A DNA stretch of 12,503 bases from Candidatus Pacearchaeota archaeon ex4484_71 (GTDB taxonomy: Archaea > Nanobdellota > Nanobdellia > Pacearchaeales > GW2011-AR1): contig NJDN01000009.1 of assembly GCA_002254395.1 (NCBI GenBank), positions 1 through 12,503 of the forward strand. Reading direction: 5' to 3'. Position 1 is the stretch's first letter. Each line of letters starts with the position of its first letter. Shown here one piece after another: positions 6,151-12,282 of this stretch. Below the pieces are notes generated by a model, which had not been told where the DNA came from, ran no database searches, and saw only the letters and a list, made by a program, of their open reading frames with translations. A program made the position numbers and the translations under genes.

Positions 6151-6660
6151 ATGAAAAAAATCCTCTCAAAAAAAGCTGCTAAGATAATAAGAAACAAAAA
6201 AACATTAGAAAAAGCCTTAGGGGTGAGAATAACATCCAAAGGAAAAGAGATTACAATTGAAGGTTCCCCTGAAGACGAATATCTTGGACAAGAAGTAATT
6301 GACGCAATAAATTTTGGATTCCCAATATCCTCTTCACTAGCAATAAAAAACGAGGAAAAAATACTTGAATTTCTGAACATAAAAGACCACACAAAAAGAC
6401 AAGATCTTGAGAGAATAAGGGCAAGAATAATTGGAAGAGGAGGGAGAGGATTGAGGACACTAACAAACTTAACAGAATGTTTTATAGAAATCGAAGGAAA
6501 CAGAGTAGGAATAATAGGAAATCCTGAATCAATAAAGATTGCAACAGAAGCAGTCATTTCATTGATAAAAGGCTCAAAACATGGGAATGTATACAAATTC
6601 CTTGAAAAAAATAAAAGTCATCTCCTAGCCGAAGATCTTGGATTAAAACGACCCGAGTAG
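6151..6660 (+). CDS. KH-domain ribosome assembly factor (Dim2/Pno1-like)
   Basis: This is the archaeal counterpart of eukaryotic Dim2/Pno1, which binds the 3' end region of pre-small-subunit rRNA during 40S/30S maturation. It has 169 residues, slightly short. It has two KH-like halves: a divergent KH1 (about 20-75) and a canonical KH2 (about 76-150) with DLERIRARIIGRGGRGLRTL (GxxG at G95-G98), ECFIEIEGNRVGIIGN and EAVISLIKGSKHGNVYKFLE, all family hallmarks. The start follows the aIF1A stop by one base, so translation is probably coupled. The last four codons and the stop overlap the 3' end of the tRNA-Asn gene on the other strand by 12 bp. No Rio1 gene is adjacent. Confidence 0.92.
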   Translation: MKKILSKKAAKIIRNKKTLEKALGVRITSKGKEITIEGSPEDEYLGQEVIDAINFGFPISSSLAIKNEEKILEFLNIKDHTKRQDLERIRARIIGRGGRGLRTLTNLTECFIEIEGNRVGIIGNPESIKIATEAVISLIKGSKHGNVYKFLEKNKSHLLAEDLGLKRPE

Positions 6661-6722
6661 GACTCGAACCTACGACCTGACGGTTAACAGCCGTCCGCTC
6701 TAACCAACTGAGCTATCGGGTC
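6649..6722 (-). tRNA. tRNA-Asn (anticodon GTT)
   Basis: The minus strand folds into a complete cloverleaf of 74 nt. The acceptor stem GACCCGA pairs perfectly with TCGGGTC. The D arm is GCTC/GAGC around AGTTGGTTA. The anticodon stem GACGG/CCGTC encloses the loop CTGTTAA with anticodon GTT (Asn). The T arm is GTAGG-TTCGAGT-CCTAC. The discriminator base is G, as expected for Asn. There is no intron and CCA is not encoded. The last 12 bases lie antisense under the end of the KH gene. Confidence 0.97.
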
Positions 6723-6744
6723 ATAGAAAATTTAACTGATTTCC

Positions 6745-6754
6745 TTATTTAAAG
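6745..6754 (-). promoter_or_regulatory. TATA box for tRNA-Asn
   Basis: On the minus strand this reads CTTTAAATAA, centred about 27 nt before the first base of the tRNA. It sits back to back with the mnmA promoter. Confidence 0.55.
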
Positions 6755-6784
6755 ATTTCCCCGAACGAAATTTCACGTGACAAA

Positions 6785-6794
6785 ATATTTAAAA
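6785..6794 (+). promoter_or_regulatory. TATA-like box for mnmA
   Basis: ATATTTAAAA is centred about 27 nt before the ATG at 6817, again predicting a leaderless transcript. Confidence 0.5.
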
Positions 6795-6816
6795 CATAAT
6801 TCTACCACAATAAATC

Positions 6817-7956
6817 ATGATGAAAAGAATTCTAACGAAAAAAAAACAAAAAGTCCTCTTGGCGATGTCTGGAGGAGTTGATTCTTCCGTGGCCGCCCTT
6901 CTCCTAAAGAAAAAAGGATATGATGTTTATGGAGCATTCATGAAAAACTGGTCGGACACGAAAAACAAAATCACAGGAAGATGCGCATGGAGAGATGAAA
7001 GAGACCATGCAATAAAAATTGCCTCCAAGCTTGGAATCCCTCTAACCACCTTGGATTTTGAGAAGGAATACAAGAAACTTGTAGTAGACGAGATGTTCAA
7101 AAAATACAAAAAAGGAATTACTCCAAACCCAGATGTTGATTGTAATGAAAAAATAAAATTTCCACTTTTAATAAAAGCCGCAAAAAAAATGGGAGTAGAT
7201 TATATTGCGACAGGACACTATGCCAGAATAAAGAAAAGAAAAGAAAAATATGAACTCCACCGAGCAAAGGATGAATCAAAAGATCAATCTTACTTTTTAT
7301 ATCGACAAACGCAGGAGGATCTAAAATATACCTTATTTCCTATAGGCAACTTTACAAAAAAGAAGATTAGAAAAATCGCAAAGAAAAATAATTTTCAAAA
7401 TTACAATAAAAAAGGAACCGTGGGAATCTGTTTTATCGGAAAAATAAACTTAAAAGAATTTCTTTCAAAAAAAATAAAACCAAAAAGAGGAAACATCTTG
7501 GATCCGGACGGAAATAAAATTGGAACACATGACGGAATCTATTATTATACCATCGGACAGAGACTTGGTCCAAGATATGGGTTTGAAATAAAAAGACAAG
7601 ACCCAAAAACAAAAAGGATGGTGAGATGGTATGTTGCAAAAAAAGATAAAAAAAAGAACATGATCATAGCAGCCCCGGAAGATCACCCTCTATTGTTCAG
7701 AAAGAAAATAATCTTAAAAGAATTCCATCTAATTGATTTGGACAAAAACAAATTCCTAAAAGAGATTTCCTCAAAGCCAAAGAGTGTACTTACGAGAATA
7801 CGGCAGGTAGGAGAACTCTTGGACTCTAAAATCTCCAAAGAAAAAGGAAAAATAATCTTGACTTTAAAAGAAGGAATAAAAGGAATTTCGGAAGGCCAAG
7901 CAGCAGTAATTTACGCTAAAACAAAATGCTTGGGGGGAGGGGTTATAAGCGAATAA
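6817..7956 (+). CDS. mnmA: tRNA-specific 2-thiouridylase MnmA
   Basis: This enzyme uses ATP and a protein-bound persulfide to make 2-thiouridine at the wobble base (U34) of tRNAs for Lys, Glu and Gln. The 379 residues are a normal full-length bacterial-type MnmA. The N-terminal PP-loop is LLAMSGGVDSSVAALLL (SGGVDSS at 18-24). The first catalytic Cys, C109, is in NPDVDCNEKIKF and the second, C205, in TVGICFIGK. GHYAR is at 133-137, YTIGQRLG opens the central domain, and the C-terminal beta-barrel ends CLGGGVI. All key residues are present. The start could be either of two adjacent ATGs (6817 or 6820). Most well-studied archaea use Ncs6/TuzA-type enzymes for this modification, so a bacterial-type gene suggests ancient transfer. 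The dedicated sulfur relay partners are not in the window. Confidence 0.95.
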   Translation: MMKRILTKKKQKVLLAMSGGVDSSVAALLLKKKGYDVYGAFMKNWSDTKNKITGRCAWRDERDHAIKIASKLGIPLTTLDFEKEYKKLVVDEMFKKYKKGITPNPDVDCNEKIKFPLLIKAAKKMGVDYIATGHYARIKKRKEKYELHRAKDESKDQSYFLYRQTQEDLKYTLFPIGNFTKKKIRKIAKKNNFQNYNKKGTVGICFIGKINLKEFLSKKIKPKRGNILDPDGNKIGTHDGIYYYTIGQRLGPRYGFEIKRQDPKTKRMVRWYVAKKDKKKNMIIAAPEDHPLLFRKKIILKEFHLIDLDKNKFLKEISSKPKSVLTRIRQVGELLDSKISKEKGKIILTLKEGIKGISEGQAAVIYAKTKCLGGGVISE

Positions 7957-7967
7957 AAATGAACAAA

Positions 7968-7976
7968 CTTAAATAG
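7968..7976 (+). promoter_or_regulatory. TATA-like box for the nitroreductase gene
   Basis: CTTAAATAG is centred about 25 nt before the ATG at 7997, between the mnmA stop and the next gene. Confidence 0.5.
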
Positions 7977-7996
7977 TTGAAAAAACACATAAAAAT

Positions 7997-8575
7997 ATGC
8001 AGTTAGATAAGGCAATAAAATCTAGGAGAAGCATAAGAAAATATAAATCCCTTAGTCCAAATTGGAAGGATATCTTGGAAGCAATAGATAGTGCCCGTTA
8101 TGCCCCTATGGCAGGAAATGTATTTACTTTAAATTTCATGTTAGTTGATGACAAGGAGAAAATAGAAAAAATTGCAGTGCTTTCGTCTCAGCAGTTTATT
8201 TCTGAAGCTAAATATCTAGTCTTATTTTTAACAGACCCTTCAAGAACTATCAACGCTTTTGGAGAAGTTGATGGAGATAAGTTCTGCAAACAGCAGGCAG
8301 GAGCTGCGATACAAAATTTCTTGTTAAAAATAGAAGAATCTGAATTGTCTACATGCTGGATAGGATTATTTAATGAACGAAAAATAAAACAACTCCTAAA
8401 AATCCCGGAGAAGTACAACATTGAAGCTTTATTTCCCATAGGGGTCGCAGGAGAAATTCCCAAAGACAGAAATCTTAGAGAATTAGATAACTTTCTTCAC
8501 TTTAACACCTTCAGCAACAGAAGAATGAAAGAAATAAAGAAACCTGAAGGAAGATATCCTGAAGGATTTAAATAA
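7997..8575 (+). CDS. Nitroreductase-family FMN-dependent oxidoreductase
   Basis: The protein is a probable FMN-binding homodimeric oxidoreductase using NAD(P)H; the physiological substrate is unknown. The 192 residues are typical. The N-terminal flavin-phosphate motif RRSIRKY is at 10-16, SARYAPMAGN (32-41) matches the family S-x-R-x-A-P-S/M-A-x-N element, and the middle has the helix QQAGAAIQNFLLKIEE followed by the STCWIGLF segment. The C-terminal part (FPIGVAGEIP) matches the family strand that precedes the C-terminal tail. The start at 7997 has a TATA-like box 25 nt upstream. No electron-transfer or cofactor gene is adjacent, so the role (quinone, flavin or thiol redox, or detoxification) cannot be decided. 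Confidence 0.88.
   Translation: MQLDKAIKSRRSIRKYKSLSPNWKDILEAIDSARYAPMAGNVFTLNFMLVDDKEKIEKIAVLSSQQFISEAKYLVLFLTDPSRTINAFGEVDGDKFCKQQAGAAIQNFLLKIEESELSTCWIGLFNERKIKQLLKIPEKYNIEALFPIGVAGEIPKDRNLRELDNFLHFNTFSNRRMKEIKKPEGRYPEGFK
8566..8575 (+). promoter_or_regulatory. TATA-like box for the small Cys-rich gene
   Basis: ATTTAAATAA overlaps the nitroreductase stop codon and is centred about 29 nt before the ATG at 8600. Confidence 0.4.
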
Positions 8576-8599
8576 TTTTAAGACTTGAAATAACCAATA

Positions 8600-8837
8600 A
8601 TGAAAAAAATTAAGTTAGAGAAGATAAAAGACATAAAAATAAGAAGAATAATCGAAAAATTTCTAGAGAAAAGTCCTTCAGAAAAGTTCGAAAATTTAAG
8701 AATTTATAAAGACCAAAGGGGGTATTGTGAACATAAAGTAGGACACCCTTATCTATGTAAAGAATGGGAATTATGAACACACCTGTGACAATTGTTGTAA
8801 AAAATTAGATTTATCTTACTTGGCAGAAATTAAATAA
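8600..8837 (+). pseudogene. Small Cys/His-rich (likely zinc-binding) protein, +1 frameshift
   Basis: An ATG at 8600 opens a 58-residue frame ending at TGA 8774-8776. It is basic at first (MKKIKLEKIKDIKIRRI) and then reads YCEHKVGHPYLCKEW. In the frame one base ahead the sequence continues, coding-like, as YEHTCDNCCKKLDLSYLAEI to a TAA at 8835-8837. Dropping one base near 8771 would join the parts into about 78 residues with Cys/His clusters on both sides: C-E-H and C from the first part, and H-x-C-x-x-C from the second. A zinc site cut by a frameshift explains why both halves look coding. It may be a pseudogene, a sequence error or a programmed shift. The site (GAATTATGAA) is not a homopolymer. 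I do not recognise the family. Confidence 0.6.
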
Positions 8838-8848
8838 AAAATAAAAGA

Positions 8849-8867
8849 ACCCTCGAAAACCGAGGGT
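8849..8867 (-). terminator. Hairpin, likely ftsZ terminator
   Basis: ACCCTCG and CGAGGGT form a perfect 7-bp stem with a 5-nt loop (AAAAC) between the convergent Cys-rich gene and ftsZ. On the minus strand it is followed by a T-rich tract (TTCTTTTATTTTTTATTT), so it best fits the end of the ftsZ transcript. The plus side is A-rich. Confidence 0.55.
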
Positions 8868-8895
8868 ATAAAATAAAATCTTATCAAAAGGAAAT

Positions 8896-9975
8896 CTAAC
8901 TGATTATATCGATTCCCCATTCAGACATTTCTCTTGATGTAGGAGCTGTTCGATCTTCAACCTCATTTCCTAGCACATAAGGAGACTTAACCCCAGTCAT
9001 AATTGTAATAACTCTAACCTTTCCAACAAAATCTTTGGAAATTCTAGCACCAATTATAACCTGTGCATCCGGATTAAGATTTTCAGAAACAGTCCTTCCG
9101 ATAACGTCAAACTCTTCAAGCTTCAAATCAGGTCCACAAGTGATATGTATCAAAGCACCGCTAGCACCTTTGTAATCCACATCAAGTAGAGGATGAGTCA
9201 GGGCTTGCTTAACTGCTTCCATAACACGATCTTGGGCGTCTGATTCTCCAATACCAATTACAGACATTCCACCAGCCTTCATAACGGATGAAACATCGGC
9301 ATAGTCCAAATTTATCAAACTTGGAAGAGTAATTGTTTCAACAATTCCCTTAACCATTGTACTTACTAACTCATTTGCTACCGCAAAAGCCTGCTCAAGA
9401 GGCAATTGACCAGCAATATCTACAAGTCTGTTGTTATCCAAAACAATGGCAGTGTCTGTCGCTTCTCTTAATTCTTGCAATCCAAATTCTGCTTTATCAA
9501 TTCTTGCTTTCTCAGATTCAAAAGGCATCGTCACAACTCCTATAACAATTGCTCCTGTCTCTTTAGCCATTTGAGCAACAACTGGAGCTGCACCTGTACC
9601 TGTGCCTCCACCCATCCCAGCAAGAACGAAAACCATATCCGCATTACCCACAGCTTTCTTAAGGTCTACAAGAGATTCTTTAGCAGCCTCTCTACCCTTG
9701 GACGCTCTTCCTCCAGCACCTAAACCTCTGGTTAGTTCCTTCCCTATTAGAACCTTTTCGTCAGCTTTTGTAACGCTGAGATGCAATGCATCTGTGTTAA
9801 CTGCATAAACTGTCGCGCCATTGATTCCTTTATTGAACAACCAAGTAGTCATGTTTGCTCCGCATCCTCCAACACCAATAACCTTTATATTTGCCTTACC
9901 AGCTTTCAACTCGTCAAAGTTTATACTGTGTGTTTCTGCATTTTGGATCGCTTCTTTTGCAAAATCTAAAACCAT
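8896..9975 (-). CDS. ftsZ: Cell division protein FtsZ (FtsZ1-like)
   Basis: This tubulin-fold GTPase forms the division ring. The 359 residues are full length. The nucleotide-binding strand-loop IKVIGVGGCGANM (30-42) is followed by TRGLGAGGRASKGREAA, the tubulin signature GGGTGTGAAP (122-131), MPFESE and the T7 catalytic loop NLDYADVSSVM (N222, D224, D227). HPLLDVDYKGASGALIHITC and KVRVITIMTGVKSP in the C-terminal domain resemble archaeal FtsZ1 more than FtsZ2. The usual G-rich loop carries Cys and Ala at positions 38 and 40. A short tail ending WGIDIIS may be the interaction peptide. The start is fixed by AGGAGG ending 9 nt upstream. The gene lies alone, with its own leader and an inverted repeat around its promoter. 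Confidence 0.96.
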   Translation of the reverse strand: MVLDFAKEAIQNAETHSINFDELKAGKANIKVIGVGGCGANMTTWLFNKGINGATVYAVNTDALHLSVTKADEKVLIGKELTRGLGAGGRASKGREAAKESLVDLKKAVGNADMVFVLAGMGGGTGTGAAPVVAQMAKETGAIVIGVVTMPFESEKARIDKAEFGLQELREATDTAIVLDNNRLVDIAGQLPLEQAFAVANELVSTMVKGIVETITLPSLINLDYADVSSVMKAGGMSVIGIGESDAQDRVMEAVKQALTHPLLDVDYKGASGALIHITCGPDLKLEEFDVIGRTVSENLNPDAQVIIGARISKDFVGKVRVITIMTGVKSPYVLGNEVEDRTAPTSREMSEWGIDIIS

Positions 9976-9984
9976 TTACTTTTT

Positions 9985-9990
9985 CCTCCT
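9985..9990 (-). promoter_or_regulatory. Shine-Dalgarno sequence of ftsZ
   Basis: AGGAGG on the minus strand, with 9 nt to the ATG. It is the second strong ribosome binding site in the window and shows that ftsZ, unlike most neighbours, has a 5' leader. Confidence 0.75.
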
Positions 9991-10003
9991 TTCATTTCTC
10001 TGA

Positions 10004-10020
10004 ATTCTACGATGTAGAAT
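10004..10020. repeat. 7-bp inverted repeat in the ftsZ leader
   Basis: ATTCTAC-GAT-GTAGAAT is a perfect inverted repeat with a 3-nt loop, 14 nt upstream of the Shine-Dalgarno sequence. If transcription starts near 10028 it would form a hairpin in the leader RNA; otherwise it could be an operator. Confidence 0.55.
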
Positions 10021-10024
10021 CCCC

Positions 10025-10070
10025 TATAAGCTAAAAAAACAACCTTTAGTTTATATAGATTTAGCTTATA
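10025..10070. repeat. 11-bp inverted repeat flanking the ftsZ core promoter
   Basis: TATAAGCTAAA (10025-10035) and TTTAGCTTATA (10060-10070) are perfect inverted copies separated by 24 nt. The likely ftsZ TATA box lies between them, so the arms fall on the upstream promoter region and on the transcription start, as in an operator bound by a dimeric regulator. Confidence 0.55.
10049..10057 (-). promoter_or_regulatory. Probable TATA box of ftsZ
   Basis: TATATAAAC on the minus strand. Initiation about 25 nt downstream (near 10028) would give a leader of about 50 nt with the hairpin and Shine-Dalgarno sequence. A second candidate (CTTATAGGG near 10023-10031) would give a leader of about 25 nt. 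Confidence 0.45.
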
Positions 10071-10087
10071 AATTGAAATAAAAACAA

Positions 10088-11032
10088 CTACTGGGAACTC
10101 TTCTTCAAATATTCAATCATTGTCCCAGTGCAAACAGTATCCTCGTTTGCCAAAGAATCAAGAACTATTGCTCCTAAAACTCCCATAGTCAAATGCCCGG
10201 GTAATTCCCCTTTCGAACAATTTCCAACATCTTCAAAAAACTCACAGCCCCCTTTTATGAAATAGTCCCCGTATGATACGCAGGACAAATAAGTCCCCTC
10301 AGATCCGGGTTCATCCGAACTTTCCCTAAGAATCTCGTACCTAATAGAACAATTCCCCCCTTCAACGACAGAGGATTCCATTAACTCCTCAGATCCTTTT
10401 CCATCCCTAAGAATTAACTTTGCAGACCCGCAACCACTAATTAGATTATTCCCAAAACAAACAAGAGAATTATCTTCCTCAAAATTAGAGATGACCTTTA
10501 TGCCATCTCCCACAGAAATATTTTCTTTGGAAACATTGTCAGGGTAGGCAATCCCACAATCCAAGACCTTTCCAATGCTAACACCCACAACATCAGGACC
10601 GGAAGAAGAATTATCTCCACAAGTTTCAACAAGAGAAGGTTTTTCAAAATCAGTACCACAAGAATTTAGATCTACGCAAAGCCTGTGTCTCTCACCATTT
10701 ATACAACTTCCCCAAGAAGTACAATTCCAGTTCTCTGGGCAAATGAAATCCTGAAAACCCTCTAAACGAAGAACACCTTTCCCATCTACGAGGCCTTCAT
10801 AAAATAATGAAATTTCCCTTCTCCCATCACCATTCATATCAAAATTATTGATATCTCCCTTAATCAACCTCTCTTCAAAATCCCCCGTTAAGTCCATAAA
10901 ATCCTCTGAAACTTTATCAACCTTGAAAGAATAATCTTCTGAATTAAAATTAAAATTTACTATAGATCCTTCTGAAAGATTCACCTCCACCCCCTCCAAT
11001 AACATTGCTTCTTCAATAGAAAGGTTTGACAA
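10088..11032 (-). pseudogene. Cys-rich exported-type protein fragment lacking its membrane anchor
   Basis: This 314-residue frame begins only at a TTG (11032) or an internal ATG (11005), and neither has a TATA box or ribosome binding site. It opens with a domain found, as I recall, in DPANN surface proteins: EGSIVNFNFN, then a Ca-site-like DMNGDGRREISL and GKGVLRLEGF. A thrombospondin-1-like Cys segment follows (CPENWNCTSWGSCINGERHR, then NSCGTDFEKPSLVETC). The rest has many Cys, acidic residues and N-x-S/T sites, all fitting an extracellular protein. Yet there is no signal peptide or membrane helix. The 64-residue frame upstream, overlapping by 20 nt in another frame, looks like the cytosolic leader of the same protein type. 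I read the pair as one anchored surface protein that lost its transmembrane part and reading frame. Confidence 0.6.
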
Positions 11033-11207
11033 CTCCTGAAGGAAGAGGAGGACTCCTTAATCTTTGAGGCCGATTCAACGCAAGAATTGCTTCCTTTATC
11101 TCATAATCGCTAACTCCTTGTGCAAGTAACCTTTGTTTGATGCTGTAAATCGAAAAACCTTTGGCAAGGTTAGTTCTAATATAATTCACTAAATTAGTGT
11201 TCACCAT
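11013..11207 (-). pseudogene. N-terminal cytosolic leader fragment of the same surface protein
   Basis: The 64 residues begin MVNTNLVNYIRTNLAKGFSI and continue IYSIKQRLLAQGVSDYEIKE and AILALNRPQ. This short helical module, I recall, often starts membrane-anchored DPANN proteins, where a Pro-rich linker and a transmembrane helix follow. Here the Pro-rich linker (SPPLPSG) is present but the frame stops five residues later with no hydrophobic segment. The stop overlaps the Cys-rich frame by 20 nt, one base out of phase. A single-base change alone would not restore a membrane helix, so a deletion is likely. A TATA-like ATATATAAAG (11208-11217) directly precedes the ATG. It would suit a leaderless GTG start at 11189, so the start is uncertain. 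A genuine short protein remains possible. Confidence 0.5.
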
Positions 11208-11217
11208 CTTTATATAT
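11208..11217 (-). promoter_or_regulatory. TATA-like box beside the 64-residue frame
   Basis: The minus strand reads GAATATATAAAG directly before the ATG at 11207. The spacing is wrong for that ATG but is about 24 nt for the in-frame GTG at 11189. Confidence 0.35.
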
Positions 11218-11245
11218 TCAAGATAAAAAGAGATTAAAAAGATTG

Positions 11246-11827
11246 CTAAAAATCTTTTATTTTTTCAAAGAGTAGATTTATCTCTTCCCAACTTTTTTCA
11301 AGATTTATATTCGCTCTTGATAAAACTTCTCTCAAAAAGATATCCTCTGCGAGAATTTTTCCTTCTTTCAAAAGCGGGAACTCCAATTTAGAAGATCCGA
11401 ACATTTCAACCACAAACCTTTTGGAACTAGAGATAATCCCTGACTTCTTCCACCCCACACTTCTTGCAACATCCACCAACTTCTGCGCATCTTCCAACGT
11501 CCTACAAGCAACATGAAGTGCACACGGCTCCTGTTTAAAATTAACAACATTCTTCGTCTCGATCTTAGATATCTCCACTAAATCTTCTTTAAAGCTCTCA
11601 AAACTCAAGACATCATGATGAACCTTCAGAAAAAGTCCATAGGTCTTTTTAACAGAATCTCTTATTAAAAGAATCCTCCCAGAACAAGAAGAGGTAGTGT
11701 AATAATTTTTTAGTTCATTTATTCTTTCACAAAGGGGCACAATTTTTTTATCCCAACTGCCCTTACTGGATTTATCTTGCTTTCCCAGAATATCTTCCTT
11801 CCTTTTATCAAATATATTTATTGACAT
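11246..11827 (-). CDS. taw3: Wybutosine-synthesis methyltransferase Taw3/TYW3
   Basis: TYW3-family enzymes methylate the N4 atom of the tricyclic wyosine precursor at G37 of tRNA-Phe, using S-adenosylmethionine. The 193 residues match the archaeal family. Conserved blocks in order are FDKRKEDIL, DKSSKGSWD, YYTTSSCSGRILL (TTSSCSGR at 44-51), FKQEPCALHVACRTLEDAQK, VGWKKSGIIS and FVVEM, then a GKIL segment and a C-terminal helix with SRANINLEKSW. The start ATG at 11827 is 24 bp after the stop of the upstream gene. A TATA-like AATTAAATC (about 11844-11853) overlaps that stop, so it may be transcribed alone or with its neighbour. Other pathway genes (Trm5, Taw1, Taw2) are not in the window. Confidence 0.93.
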   Translation of the reverse strand: MSINIFDKRKEDILGKQDKSSKGSWDKKIVPLCERINELKNYYTTSSCSGRILLIRDSVKKTYGLFLKVHHDVLSFESFKEDLVEISKIETKNVVNFKQEPCALHVACRTLEDAQKLVDVARSVGWKKSGIISSSKRFVVEMFGSSKLEFPLLKEGKILAEDIFLREVLSRANINLEKSWEEINLLFEKIKDF

Positions 11828-11851
11828 ATCAAAACTCAGACAGATTTAATT

Positions 11852-12229
11852 TTAATCATTTTCCTCGTCCAAGCCAGGCCATTCATCCCCCTTCATATGC
11901 TCCTTAACCCAATTCTTAATAATTTCTTCTTTCTCCTGAAAGTCTTTTTCATCAGCATAAAAACTACGACATTTCGCACAAAAATAGCCCCCCCAAGGAG
12001 AATCTCCCAAACGTATATTTGATTTTAATAAAGGAGTACCATCACGCTCACACACATATGGATTTAATTCCTCAGCCCCTCCAAAATAAAATATTTTCTC
12101 CTTCCCATCTTTTTCAAAATTTAAACTCCCATAACCTAAACTATCCTCAAAACTACCATATGTTAATGTAATCCAAAAATACAGCTTCTCTTTTTTGGAA
12201 AGATCTTCAAGAATTTTTTTTAGCGCCAT
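11852..12229 (-). CDS. Hypothetical protein with degenerate zinc-ribbon motif, 125 residues
   Basis: I do not recognise this family. The first half looks beta-rich (KLYFWITLTYGS, LGYGSLNFEKDG, KEKIFYFGGAEELNPY). The second half contains VCERDGTPLL (C60) and, 23 residues later, YFCAKCRSFY (C84, C87). This resembles a two-knuckle zinc ribbon in which the second Cys of the first knuckle is replaced by Asp (C-x-x-D instead of C-x-x-C), leaving three Cys. Asp could be the fourth ligand, or the site may be lost. The C-terminal tail is acidic. The ATG at 12229 has a good TATA box about 24 nt upstream. It lies just upstream of taw3 on the same strand, with 24 bp between, so the two could share a transcript. 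Confidence 0.7.
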   Translation of the reverse strand: MALKKILEDLSKKEKLYFWITLTYGSFEDSLGYGSLNFEKDGKEKIFYFGGAEELNPYVCERDGTPLLKSNIRLGDSPWGGYFCAKCRSFYADEKDFQEKEEIIKNWVKEHMKGDEWPGLDEEND

Positions 12230-12246
12230 CTCTAATCAAGAGAAAA

Positions 12247-12258
12247 GATATTTATAAA
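12247..12258 (-). promoter_or_regulatory. TATA box for the 125-residue hypothetical gene
   Basis: TTTATAAATATC on the minus strand is centred about 24 nt before the ATG at 12229 and lies in the gap after the DHH-family gene. Confidence 0.6.
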
Positions 12259-12282
12259 AATTATTGTAAGAAGTGAAATAAA

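Noticed and set aside
9357..10003. Several plus-strand frames antisense to ftsZ
   Set aside because: They are short, overlap each other and the ftsZ coding sequence, and read as Cys/Ser-rich reverse-complement shadows.
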